From: Mactromeris polynyma
Lineage: Eukaryota > Mollusca > Bivalvia > Venerida > Mactridae
DNA: 64,000 nt
Direction: 5' to 3'
Assembly (NCBI GenBank): GCA_032209605.1
Contig: JASFXZ010000014.1
Span: 5,414,912 to 5,478,911, forward strand
The notes beneath the pieces are model-generated. The model made no database searches and was not told the origin of the DNA. It saw only the letters and a program-made list of their open reading frames with translations. Both the position numbers and the translations under genes were made by a program. Below are positions 18,501 to 25,169 of this stretch, in pieces. Each line of letters starts with the position of its first letter. Position 1 is the stretch's first letter.

Positions 18501-21455
18501 CCAAAAACATGGGAATTTTTGGAATTTGCCAATAACTAAGTCAAATTTTGCAATAAAACTACCAGAAATACTATATTTAATAGATATTATAATACAGTAC
18601 AAAATACCTTAAGTATAGATACATTGTAACGAGTGAAATGTGATTTTTGGGGTAAAACCTTTAGAAAAATAACCAAAAACATGGGAAATTTATTGAATTT
18701 GCCAATAACTATGTCAAATTTTGCAATAAAACTACCAGAATTACATTATGTAATAAATATTATATTACAATACATAATACTTAAAGTATAGAAACATTGT
18801 GCCGTGTGAAATGTGATTTTTGGGTTAAAACCTTTAAAAAAATAACCAAAAACATGGGAATTTTTGGAATTTGCCAATAACTAAGTCAAATTTTGCAATA
18901 AAACTACCAGAAATACTATATTTAATAGATATTATAATACAGTACAAACTACCTTAAGTATAGAAACATTGTGCCGTGTGAAATGTGATTTTTGGGTTAA
19001 AACCTTTAAAAAAATAACCAAAAACATGGGAATTTTTGGAATTTGCCAATAACTAAGTCAAATTTTGCAATAAAACTACCAGAAATACTATATTTAATAG
19101 ATATTATAATACAGTACAAACTACCAGAAATACTGTATTTAATAGATATTATAATACAGTACAAACTACCTTCAGTATAGATACATTGTATCATGTGAAA
19201 TGTGATTTTTGGGATAAAACTTTAAAAAAAATGGGAATTTTTGGAATCTGTTAATATCCCGTTGATTTTAACTATAAAGTGTTCAGAATAGTTATTTTTA
19301 ACTCAAGTTATATTGCAAAATCAATACTTTAAATCATAGAAACAGTTTATAATGCGGAATGTAATATTTATTTGAAAAATATATCAAAAAAGAAATAACT
19401 AAAAGTTGCAATTTCTGGTATATTTTGTCTATTCCTGGATTAAAAAAAATAAACAATGAAAGTCACAGAAATGACATAAGCTACATGTTATCTCTCAATA
19501 TAACATACGATAACATTATGCTATCAAATCAAACAAGATTTTGGTTTTGAGGTAAAAATTCTGAAAACATAAACGAAAATGCTGATTTCCGGAAGCCATA
19601 TGAATTTGATCACACAACAATTTAACAAGCCTTAAATATGTAATATTTTGATATTTAATGTTTTATACTAAAAGTGAATTTGCACATATACTATAGTTTC
19701 ATAAAAGTGACTAAACATTTTAACTTTGTAAAATATGTAATATTGGTTCAAAAAGTTAACATACATGAAACTGTTTATTTAGTTGATTATAGAAGCAATG
19801 TCGGTGTCTTAATGCAGCATAAGATATGCACAATGTTTTAGGCAAATGCCAAATCTGGGCTGATGGCAATCTCACAGCTGACTCCTTTGCATGTAAAGCA
19901 GGCTGAACTACATTCAAATCCAACATTCATGTAGCTGCATGCTACTGTACGGCAGCCAGTTTGACAAGTGCACCGTGAGCACGAGCTGGCGCTCTTCCAG
20001 TTGACACTAGATATAGTTTGTTACCAACTAGTTCCCAACCCCATTCTAGCGGGTCCAAATCATCATGTCCTTCCCAGTACTGTTTTTTAGAAATACCCAC
20101 AAACTATGCTACATAGATGCAAACAAACGTTAAAAGCATACGATGTTCAAACTTTGCCCCGACTCCCTTTCATATATGCAAACTAATGCTTGTTCCCCTG
20201 ACCGTGTTCTGGCCTCCTTGTAAAAAATACATCTGGACTCGGATGAAAGTTGTGTGTTAAAATATTATTTTCCATCATGCAATTCTTGGATGTGACACTA
20301 CGTCAAAATTGTATGGTTTGAACATATGTATGTCATTCTATGTTTGTTGAAAATGTTGCCAATACCTCAATTTATGTGGATTTATGTTACAAATAAATAT
20401 TACATTCCCCATCATAAACTGTTTCTATAATTTATATTATTGATTTTGCAGTATAATAAGAGATATACAAATCAATGTAAATACAGCACTGTAAAATCTT
20501 AAAACGTCAAGTTTTAATGCTTAAAGAGTTATCAATATTTGACAGGGCTTCGTCCAGTGTTGTTGCTACATTGGCTAAATCTTCTTTATTACCAACAATT
20601 GCCATGTATAACCGATGGAAAGAATTCTATCATTTCATGTTACGCAGGGAAAATTATGTAAAATACCCGCTTGCTAAAAAACGGGAATATTATATTTTAT
20701 TTGAAAGCTATTACGTACTTCGATTATCGAGAAAGTTAGTGTTATTCTTTGATGCATATTTATTGATGTGATATATGTTCATGTTTGTTTAAATAAACAT
20801 GAACAAAAATTAGTATAGTTTTACTTTAAAATTTCACGGAATACGTAAAAAAATTAAATAAACAACATAAACTATTGACTGTCTATATGTATTCTTTGAA
20901 GACAGAAAATAAGACATATTTTCATTTTTAAGATGAGAAACGTTGTACATATTGTCAGTCCAGCAACACAGCGGTCTAAGCGTCCTTTGTCAGTCCAGCA
21001 ACACAGCGGTCTAAGCGTCCTTTGTCAGTCCAGCAACACAGCGGTCTAAGCGTCCTTTGTCAGTCCAGCAACACAGCGGTCTAAGCGTCCTTTGTCAGTC
21101 CAGCAACACAGCGGTCTAAGCGTCCTTTGATTAAGCTAAGTTCAATGAGAAATTCAGATATGTTTACCAGATTCGGTCGTTGATTTGTCGAATATTGATT
21201 TCGCAACCAGTGCACGTATTCAAGTACAAAATTCAAAAATATAAATACATGCAGCATAATATTTGATTTAACTTACCGAAATAATACAACAAGCTGGGCT
21301 GTTACCGCACAGAAGGCAATAACTAGTAGTATGCACCAGAGTATTTTTACTGCCAACTGGCGAGAGGACGCTATTTTCGGTATGCCATGCCATGTGCTGG
21401 ATTCCGCGAATTCTTTCAAGACGTCTAAAAATCCAACCATCTGTTTCGACTCCAT
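484..21455 (-). CDS. ENaC/degenerin/ASIC-family ion channel, ten exons, 3' end outside window
   Basis: The gene is spliced on the minus strand: 21455-21277, 15629-15482, 14384-14113, 12475-12347, 10308-10228, 9917-9823, 5399-5236, 3815-3720, 1792-1666 and 559-484. Total coding length is 1,367 nt (455 codons plus 2 nt). Every intron is GT-AG and every junction keeps frame. Family landmarks appear in the correct order: HG motif and TM1, FPAISFCNMNP after TM1, LGHQ.ED, YGNCYT, a GLR-ending palm strand, RLGKPYGEC, then the Cys-rich segment CLEFC, MCDCMP and CDCKNPC. The family forms trimeric, usually sodium-selective channels in the plasma membrane, with cytoplasmic ends, two helices and a large ectodomain. 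The second helix and tail are not found in 1-483, so the gene continues left. Ligand (peptide, acid, mechanical) cannot be told from this sequence. Introns are unusually rich in minisatellites. Confidence 0.92.
782..954. mobile_element. pogo/Tigger-like MITE, copy 1
   Basis: A 173-bp non-coding element in channel intron 9. It starts CAGTAAAACCTC and ends GAGGTGTTACTG, so the termini are inverted repeats. It is flanked by TA on both sides (780-781 and 955-956), the target duplication of Tc1/mariner and pogo elements. The interior has diverged repeats of the type AAGACCACCTCAATAATAAG. There is no transposase. Confidence 0.8.
1040..1137 (-). repeat. tRNA-derived SINE head, relic
   Basis: On the minus strand a tRNA-like stretch has an A-box-like TGGTCGAGGGGTAGGG (about 1114-1129) and a B-box-like AGTTCGAGTCC (1076-1086). 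The anticodon arm is not canonical, so this is a SINE head or tRNA pseudogene rather than a working tRNA. It lies in intron 9. Confidence 0.6.
1477..1642. mobile_element. pogo/Tigger-like MITE, copy 2
   Basis: A diverged second copy of the element at 782-954, in the same orientation: start CATTAAAACCTTCC, end GAGCCTTCACTG, TA at 1475-1476 and 1643-1644. Its right end is only 23 bases from the channel exon 9 donor. Confidence 0.75.
1666..1792 (-). CDS. Channel exon 9: Cys-rich segment
   Basis: Residues 389-430 plus one base of Glu431. It contains CLEFCRVTYVIRMCDCMPY, the family's C...C....V...C.C..P pattern (Cys390, 394, 403, 405), and Cys424. Acceptor AATTTTGCAG|GCT and donor AGGG|GTAAGA. 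Phase 0 in, phase 1 out. Confidence 0.93.
2060..2194 (+). repeat. Left flank of 36-bp array; dispersed-element segment
   Basis: Contains CACATACAAAGTACACAGCCACC and, further right, GGGGACATGACACAAACATAA, immediately before the array. Both motifs recur around the 74-bp array (7926 on and 9550-9580), and the first also lies left of the 65-bp array (5768). This marks a shared mobile element rather than unique intron sequence. Confidence 0.6.
2195..3560. repeat. 36-bp minisatellite, about 38 copies
   Basis: Unit of 36 bp with core CGCCTTCCAACGATCAGTGG. Variants have 35 bp (around 2548) and 39 bp (around 2694 and 2877, extra GAT). A GTGAGTATAA/GTGACAATAA switch alternates among units. Because 36 is a multiple of three, long reading frames appear in several frames on both strands. 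One crosses the 35-bp unit and continues in a different frame, so coding is very unlikely. It lies in channel intron 8. Confidence 0.95.
3720..3815 (-). CDS. Channel exon 8: RLGKPYGEC segment
   Basis: Residues 357-388, exactly 32 codons, phase 0 on both sides. It contains NITRLGKPYGECTDSG (Cys369) and ends RYNVTYSKS, matching the family's RL.KPYG.C and Y....YS blocks before the Cys-rich thumb region. Acceptor TGTTTTCTAG|ATA and donor TCA|GTAAGT. Confidence 0.92.
3816..4717. other. Channel intron 7, unremarkable part
   Basis: AT-rich intron sequence. An open frame on the minus strand at 4032-4325 shows no family resemblance, good splice sites or repeat. Nothing else recognised. Confidence 0.5.
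4718..5171. mobile_element. Candidate TIR element (MITE), about 450 bp
   Basis: The ends form an imperfect inverted repeat of about 42 bp. On the left, GGATCTGA (4720) is followed 15 bases later by GGTCACGTTC. On the right, the same two blocks lie in reverse complement with the same spacing (5169 leftward). TAA flanks both sides (4715-4717, 5170-5172), as for Harbinger-type insertions. No transposase. Lies in channel intron 7, ending 64 bases from exon 7. Confidence 0.5.
5236..5399 (-). CDS. Channel exon 7: palm strands
   Basis: Completes Gly302 and encodes residues 303-356. It reads IQLTLYLEVDEYIEN, then GYGVRMVFHESGTFP and a PGFETNIGLRA end, matching the family's GLQLTL..E..EY, AG.RV.IH and T.IGLR blocks (palm domain). 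Acceptor ATGTACTCAG|GG and donor GCG|GTATGT. Its open frame also runs upstream into the intron. Confidence 0.93.
5740..5933 (+). repeat. Left flank of 65-bp array with shared motif
   Basis: Contains AATGTCGCATACAAAGTAT (5761-5779), followed by ACTGCCACCC. This matches the flanks at 2084, 7926 and 22053. It precedes the 65-bp array by about 160 bases. Confidence 0.5.
5934..7815. repeat. 65-bp minisatellite, about 29 copies, with 11-unit higher-order repeat
   Basis: Unit of 65 bp, e.g. TTGCCACATTCACCACACAG followed by CCCCTTCTACACAAG and a CCTAGCGTA end. Rare variants (GTTGTTTTGCC, CTCGAGCG, CCCCTTTTACAC) recur at a 715-bp spacing: CTCGAGCG lies at 6371 and 7086. An 11-unit block has therefore been duplicated with few changes. 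Channel intron 6. Confidence 0.95.
7816..7925. other. Spacer between 65-bp and 74-bp arrays
   Basis: A 110-bp non-repetitive spacer. Its right end, AGTAATAAAGCAAGAAAGGCC, resembles the segment just before the ATACAAAGTA motif at the other arrays. Confidence 0.5.
7926..9547. repeat. 74-bp minisatellite, about 22 copies
   Basis: Units of 72-74 bp start CATACAAAGTATCCAGTCAC and end GATGCACTTACAAGTATATA. The unit itself starts with the motif that flanks the other arrays, so here the element's own end has been amplified. Variation is mainly in a G run (GATAGGGGGGAAAGG, GATAGTGGGG, GATGTGGGGAAG). Channel intron 6. Confidence 0.95.
9548..9610 (+). repeat. Right flank of 74-bp array
   Basis: Reads AAAAGGGACAAGACACAAGC then ATAAATATGCGTG. 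This is close to the segment left of the 36-bp array (2163-2195) and, more distantly, to AAGGGACAAGATTGAATGAC at 22147. It marks the other part of the shared element. Confidence 0.55.
9823..9917 (-). CDS. Channel exon 6: YGNCYT segment
   Basis: Completes Ser270, encodes residues 271-301, and gives one base of Gly302. It contains SEYGNCYTMDNPKYRS, the conserved GNCYTFN-like block of the family (Cys284). Acceptor CTAATTTCAG|A and donor CATG|GTAACA; the donor is the weakest of the set. It joins exon 7 in phase 1 across a 4.4-kb intron that holds two large minisatellites. Confidence 0.92.
10228..10308 (-). CDS. Channel exon 5: LGHQ-type segment
   Basis: Completes Val243, encodes residues 244-269, and gives two bases of Ser270. 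It contains KLGHQKEDFIQRALF, matching the family pattern LGHQ-x-ED that normally leads into a Cys-x-F-x-G-x-x-Cys pair. Both cysteines are absent here. Acceptor ATTTTATAG|A and donor TC|GTAAGT. The 81-nt exon is too short to stand out as an open frame. Confidence 0.85.
10309..12346. other. Channel intron 4, no gene or array
   Basis: About 2 kb of AT-rich intron without tandem arrays. Small features are an ATGACTCAT/ATGAGTCAT pair (11049-11073) and a short inverted repeat (10808-10818 with 11508-11518). No exon with family similarity was found beyond those listed. Confidence 0.5.
12347..12475 (-). CDS. Channel exon 4: distal finger segment
   Basis: Completes Glu200 and encodes residues 201-242 (including KDKWEELAIKIKTYYRNES), plus two bases of Val243. 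Acceptor ATACACAG|A and donor GT|GTAAGA. Without splicing the frame would stop four bases past the exon end. The evidence is phase agreement on both sides, good splice sites and position. Family similarity here is weak, as expected for the variable finger. Confidence 0.75.
12543..13317. repeat. 28-bp minisatellite, about 28 copies
   Basis: Unit of 28 bp, ACAGTTATACAAATAGTTCA followed by GATGTTAC. Some units lack two bases (26 bp). A block near 12630-12730 and another near 12820-12900 use CACATAG instead of AAATAG, and GGTGTTAC marks isolated units. Channel intron 3, starting 67 bases from exon 4. Confidence 0.95.
13375..13457 (-). mobile_element. Tigger/pogo-like fragment
   Basis: Read on the minus strand it starts CAGAGGAACACG, flanked by TA, and continues with TTAACGAA and CGTTATATCG motifs. 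This is the end style of pogo/Tigger elements. Only one end is clear. Confidence 0.4.
13815..14010 (-). mobile_element. tRNA-derived SINE
   Basis: On the minus strand a tRNA-like head has A box TAGGTCAGTTGGTAGAGC (about 13970-13987) and B box GGTTCAATTCC (13945-13955), followed by a body containing AACTGGTTGATAATTAATCC. The body matches the SINE at 33135-33614, so it is a dispersed family with a shared 3' part. It lies in intron 3, about 100 bases from exon 3. Confidence 0.8.
14113..14384 (-). CDS. Channel exon 3: acidic, Tyr-rich finger segment
   Basis: Encodes residues 110-199 plus two bases of Glu200. It starts basic (KRKSKNK) and becomes strongly acidic and tyrosine-rich (DFTYYYDEWSYYIDEYDE). 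It has no cysteine and no recognisable sub-domain, but occupies the place of the finger domain. The chosen acceptor is TACCTTAATTCAG|AAA with donor GA|GTGAGT. An alternative in-phase acceptor about 30 nt upstream (CACTTCAAG) would lengthen it. The frame stays open upstream to about 14529. The phase 2 exit joins exon 4 exactly. Confidence 0.7.
14385..15481. other. Channel intron 2, no array
   Basis: About 1.1 kb of AT-rich intron. It is the longest intron without tandem repeats after intron 4. The plus strand has a perfect donor-like CAG|GTAAGT at 14556 and a pyrimidine-rich acceptor near 15072. These are judged coincidental because the channel gene runs the other way. Confidence 0.5.
15482..15629 (-). 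CDS. Channel exon 2: post-TM1 ectodomain
   Basis: Completes Arg60 and encodes residues 61-109. It contains YQSYPIQTTVSLDF, then FPAISFCNMNPIRKS, which is the most diagnostic segment of ENaC/ASIC proteins just outside the first helix (Cys86). Acceptor TGTTCTTCAG|T and donor AAG|GTATGA. Length is 148 nt, entering in phase 2 and leaving in phase 0. Confidence 0.93.
15671..16112. repeat. 40-bp minisatellite, about 11 copies
   Basis: Very uniform 40-bp units, CTGCCAGTACTATGTCACAC followed by AGTATACAAGAAGTGCTGAC. It starts about 40 bases from the exon 2 acceptor, inside channel intron 1. Its right flank is the reverse complement of the element beside the 33-bp array at 22193. Confidence 0.95.
16113..16345 (-). 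mobile_element. Minisatellite-bearing dispersed element, minus copy
   Basis: Its reverse complement reads GGAGAGCCGGATATTTCCAT, then TTCTTGCATAG, GGACGAGATTGAATAACGAC and TGTTCTGCTATATTAACG, and then enters the 40-bp array. The same order, with few differences, occurs on the plus strand at 22065-22192 before a different 33-bp array. These are two copies of one element family in opposite orientation, each carrying its own tandem repeat. Confidence 0.8.
16346..19255. repeat. 173-bp AT-rich satellite, about 17 monomers
   Basis: Monomers of about 173 bp include TTTTGCAATAAAACTACCAG and CAAAAACATGGGAA. Two main subtypes (CATTGTAACGAGTGAAATG and CATTGTGCCGTGTGAAATG) alternate in blocks, and a third variant (ACATTATGTAATAAATATTA) recurs near 17365, 17710 and 18745. 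Edges are more diverged than the core, and degraded copies seem to run to about 19770. The monomer length is typical of nucleosome-sized satellites. Channel intron 1. Confidence 0.95.
19838..20084 (-). pseudogene. Broken Cys-rich (CXC-like) ORF relic
   Basis: On the minus strand one frame reads YWEGHDDLDPLEWGWELVGN. A second frame then reads CSRCTCQTGCRTVACS and FECSSACFTCKGVSC, ending at TAA (19838-19840). One frameshift near 19985 separates the two. The WGW block followed by a C-x2-C-x-C-x3-C-type cluster is a combination I recall from the ends of repeat-linked proteins in invertebrates, and it resembles tesmin/TSO1 CXC domains. It is probably a retroposed or transposon-derived relic in channel intron 1. 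Confidence 0.6.
20085..20953. other. Channel intron 1, unremarkable part
   Basis: AT-rich intron sequence. A plus-strand open frame at 20517-20771 has no recognisable domain and is antisense to the channel gene. Some segments near 20320-20500 weakly resemble degraded satellite monomers. Confidence 0.4.
20954..21129. repeat. 35-bp tandem repeat, five copies
   Basis: Five identical units of CAGTCCAGCAACACAGCGGT followed by CTAAGCGTCCTTTGT. It lies in intron 1, about 150 bases downstream of the exon 1 donor. Confidence 0.95.
21277..21455 (-). CDS. Channel exon 1: start, HG motif, TM1
   Basis: Residues 1-59 plus two bases of Arg60. The start is the first in-frame ATG after an upstream TGA, in a good context (ACCATCATGG). 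The cytoplasmic N-terminus carries FAESSTWHGIPKI, with His23-Gly24 forming the family's conserved gating motif. A hydrophobic stretch at about residues 37-58 is the first transmembrane helix. The exon ends with a strong donor, CG|GTAAGT, in phase 2. A possible acceptor (TTTCTCAG) lies about 17 bases upstream of the ATG, so an untranslated first exon may exist. Confidence 0.92.
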
Positions 21456-22030
21456 GATGGTTCCGCGGCAACTGAGAAAATAAAGTATCTCTCTTGAATG
21501 CAAAACTCACAATGCTGAGTATAAATGCTAAATGGTGAGTGCTTCAGTCAAATCATTCAAGCATCATTATCATCATTGCCTGGTCATTTAATTTGATTAG
21601 AACTCAAATGTCAACCAACTCCCAAAAAGCAAAACCATGCCCTGTTCAGGGAGTATGTATACAAAACACGCTCTAGAACCTGATTAATATCGCTTCATAT
21701 ATAACAAATTATTTATCGCACTATTGGTATTCTTTACAACTGGAAATAACGAGCCTGTATTTGATGCCATATATAGTATGCAGTCCACTGCAAAATTGCA
21801 AATGTTTTATCGCTTACATCTCTTAATCGAAATATTCATAATATTCCAATTGGTTTATGATCATTTCTCTGGAGCATTATCCATTTAAATGTATAGAACG
21901 TTTCATACAGTGGTGATTCAGTCGTGGCTTGCAAAAGTGTACGCACTCTAGAGATATATTAGCATTCAAAGTTACAATTCGGGTAATACTGACCTTAATG
22001 TTGCATTGATTAATTTAGAAAAAATGATGA
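21456..22030 (-). promoter_or_regulatory. Upstream region of the channel gene
   Basis: Sequence 5' of the start codon. It should hold the 5' untranslated region and perhaps the promoter. No TATA box or other element can be assigned with confidence, and an untranslated exon with an acceptor near 21472 is possible. Confidence 0.3.
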
Positions 22031-22192
22031 AGCTTTCGCGCTGGAAATGTCGAATACAAAGTATCGGAGAGCCGGATATTTCCATCCACACACAAAGCCA
22101 GTGATGGATTTTTTTTCTTGCATAGCTCCCTACATTTTTAAGACATAAGGGACAAGATTGAATGACGACTAACGTTTTCTGTTATAGTAACG
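22031..22192 (+). mobile_element. Minisatellite-bearing dispersed element, plus copy
   Basis: Contains GTCGAATACAAAGTATCGGA, GAGCCGGATATTTCCATCCA, TTCTTGCATAGCTCCC, AAGGGACAAGATTGAATGAC and a TTATAGTAACG end, running directly into the 33-bp array. It is the counterpart of 16113-16345. The ATACAAAGTAT motif also links it to the flanks at 2084, 5768 and 7926. Confidence 0.8.
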
Positions 22193-22395
22193 AGGAGCCA
22201 TGTACATATATATGGTAGGACCTCGAGGAGCCATGTACATATATATGGTAGGACCTCGAGGAGCCATGTACATATATATGGTAGGACCTCGAGGAGCCAT
22301 GTACATATATATGGTAGGACCTCGAGGAGCCATGTACATATATAAGATAGGACCTCGAGGAGCCATGTACATATATATGGTAGGACCTCGAGGAT
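22193..22395. repeat. 33-bp minisatellite, six copies
   Basis: Unit GAGGAGCCATGTACATATAT followed by ATGGTAGGACCTC. One unit has AAGATAGG instead of ATGGTAGG. Since 33 is a multiple of three, short repetitive reading frames appear on both strands; these are artefacts. Confidence 0.95.
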
Positions 22396-22950
22396 ATAAT
22401 TATTCTTCCCTGTCTATTTCCCCATAGTCTGCACAAGGCTTACAGACAGTTTTGATTCAGTACAGTCATGATATGTCTCTTCCTGCACAGTTTCATATTC
22501 AGTATGATGATTTATAGAAGCATCCAACAGGGTCCAATATGCAGAATAATGCAGTACTTCTACTGTAGTTTATTACTGGCTCAATCGTATGCACCTGAGC
22601 AAAATTCTGGCCCACGGACATGCTACCGGCAAGAGTGCTGGAAGAACATTATACATTCTTGGGGGTGTATAGAACAACAATGACTTAAACTTGATATTAG
22701 AAATCAATAATACGTTCATTTTCATCAATTACGGCATCATCTTATCTTCATTATAATTTCATTATTTATGTGATTTAAGTGTTCTAGTATATAACTATTT
22801 TAATCCCGAGTATAGTGTTACGAAGCGGGTGTTTGGTACCCGCACATAACGTAGCAGATCTGAGATAATGAAGATAGTGAATAATAAGAGCACGATTCCG
22901 TTTCTTAAATTAATAAAATGACACTTAATCCACACAATAAAAGGTTCCAA
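22396..22950. other. Intergenic, nothing firm
   Basis: A 71-codon plus-strand frame (22468-22683) has a hydrophobic start and six cysteines but no recognisable family. No tandem repeat or RNA gene is seen. Confidence 0.4.
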
Positions 22951-23180
22951 TCCTGCTTTAAGCTCCTGCGACCTACATATGCAAGAGGCCGTATGAAATA
23001 GGACCAGTGATGGCACGTTCTTGTGAAGTTTGGTCAAAATTAAAGTGGAGACGTTGTTTGAATGAAAAGTTAACAGACGGACGAACGCACGCACACGCGT
23101 CCACACGACGGACAATTCCGCATGACATTAGCTATCTGGCATTTGGACGGTAGAAGTAAAAATCGACAGTTGTATATGAA
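22951..23180 (+). repeat. Dispersed repeat, LINE-tail-like
   Basis: Contains AAGTTTGGTCAAAATTAAAG, then GAAAAGTTAACAGACGGACG, an ACGCACGCACACGCG stretch and CCGCATGACATTAGCTATCTGG. This order (TTGGT-AAA, AAAAGTTAACGGACGGAC, simple repeat, CATGACAATAGCT) is common to RTE-type 3' tails in marine invertebrates, from general knowledge. No coding part is present. Confidence 0.45.
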
Positions 23181-23599
23181 AATGAAAGGTTCGTTACTGT
23201 TAATTTGGAAAGCTACTCGGTCTGAACACTCATTTACTACTATTTACGTCCACATTACGACGCTTTTGTGGCAATTAGATAAATATATACAAGCCCGGAT
23301 CCAGAAATTCCAGACTGGGGGCCAACTATGAGACAAATTATCCTTCCCGTAAGGGGGATTCCGGGGGATCTCCCCCTGATCGTTTTTACAATATAGGTAG
23401 GAAATGATGGCTTCTGGTGCATTTGGGGGTCTACATTTTGAGGACTCATTCATGAGAATTGCACTAGTATTATCTTGATAAAAATACAGAACAACCATTT
23501 CATACAAGTAGACTACCAACATTTTACACACATTAGCTGTATTAATATAACATTTACCGTACATATCCTTACCACTTCAATTTAGTTAGAAAATAAACC

Positions 23600-23877
23600 T
23601 TTTTTGCATTTAGTTTTAGTTACCATCATCCCATGGGATTTACCCGCAAAGTGTGTGCATATTCATCTGATGTCAAATTATCATTATTGTACATTCAGTA
23701 TTACATGTACATTGTTTTTTTTACACACATTTGAAAGAAAATGTGAAAATATGAAAGAAGGCGTATTCTGGAAAAAATATGATGATGTATTTGTGAATAT
23801 ACAATGTATTTGCTTATGACGATGAGCTTTACTCGCTCAAGTCGATTAATAAACTGTATGTTCTGTTCTGTTCTGTT
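23600..23877 (+). mobile_element. 5'-truncated CR1-like LINE 3' end
   Basis: Ends ATTAATAAACTGTATG followed by (TTCTG)n up to about 23877. A polyadenylation-like AATAAA followed by a short tandem TTCTG-type repeat is the usual 3' end of CR1-clade LINEs. Only the untranslated tail is present. Confidence 0.5.
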
Positions 23878-23879
23878 CA

Positions 23880-25169
23880 TAAATTATTCATTTAATTAAA
23901 ATTATTTTAAGAAAATTTTAATGAATTCAGTAATATCAGGTGTCAAATTTTCACAACACCCATTCAAGTGTTTCTCACTTAAACACGACCTCGACAGATC
24001 TCTGACGCTCGTACGTACAATAAGTATTATAAATAAACAAGTTTTCTGAACACACTCCATCGTTTGTTTTCAAACTATCTGCATTAAATGCCGTAAATAC
24101 AATGTACCGGACTTTTCCGTAGACGAGACCACGGTGTTCTGCTTGCATTTGTAGTACAATTAAAGTTTGTTAACTCGATTTTTACATAATTGTTTAAATG
24201 ATATAATGTTTGATTAAACACTAAGCGTTTGTATGAAATGTACAGCGTAAATATTTGTACATTTGAATGGTCCGTTGTTACTCACGTACGAGATTTACGT
24301 CGAGAAATCGTCTGATTGGTGTACCGAAAACTTGTGATTGCCTATATGCCACAAACAAACAACATGGTGCATGCATTGTAGGTGGTAGATGTCGATTTCG
24401 CTGTTAATATTAGTGAATGTTGATTACGTTTAATGGCATTACATTTACATCACAGTAATATGACGCGTCAATTAGGAACAATTGCGCATAAATCGTATAG
24501 TTTCACTAATTGATAATGACAGCTTAACCTTTATTAATGTCGTGTGTCGTGTGAACTGTAGGGGTAAGAGAAATGCTGATATCACCACGTTTCACAGACT
24601 GAGTTGATATCTTAACAAATAGATGGCTGGTACTGCATTGCAACCTGTCGAAATCATTGAAACGATGATACAATATAAGCGTCAAAATTGAAAACGTGTG
24701 ACTGTGGTAAACCCAGTCGGGCTTAATCCGTTTCCCGTGTGCGCTGTTTCTCCTCCGACAACCGCCGGTACAATCGTTTGGCTTCCCGGGATTTACCGAG
24801 TAATAATCGGCGTACTTGCACCGACGATCTCGCTAAATATAGACAAAGCGGCAATCAAGATGGCCGAGGAATTTGATTGGTTGCTAGCGCCTGTCGCAAA
24901 AACGGTTGAATTAACAATTTTAAGCATTGTTCAAAGTTGGTATCGGCGCCGGTTTACTGAGAATGCGCGTTATTTGTACATGCATTAAGCTATATTGCAT
25001 TAGTAAATGGTGATTTATTATGGAACATACGGAATATTATCTGTATGCTAGATTGGAATATTTGAACTATAAGATAGACACATACACATCAATTATGCAA
25101 CAGATAATCTAATTATTGTATTATCACTGAGTGAATAATGTATTTCCCTTAAGAATACTGAGTACATAA
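23880..25169. other. Intergenic or LINE 5' region
   Basis: No clear gene. A CAAGATGGCCG (24856-24866) matches a YY1-type site and sits about 310 bases before the open frame of the LINE, so part of this stretch may be the LINE 5' untranslated region. A 96-codon frame at 24698-24988 has no family resemblance. Confidence 0.35.

Noticed and set aside
22169..22436. Reading frames over the 33-bp array
   Set aside because: Same artefact; three overlapping frames on opposite strands contain only the repeated unit.
22468..22683. 71-codon frame with hydrophobic start and six cysteines
   Set aside because: Could be imagined as a secreted peptide, but no cleavage-site logic, repeat or homologue is visible.
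24698..24988. 96-codon frame, including MAEEFDWLL after a good start context
   Set aside because: No family match; more likely LINE 5' region or chance.
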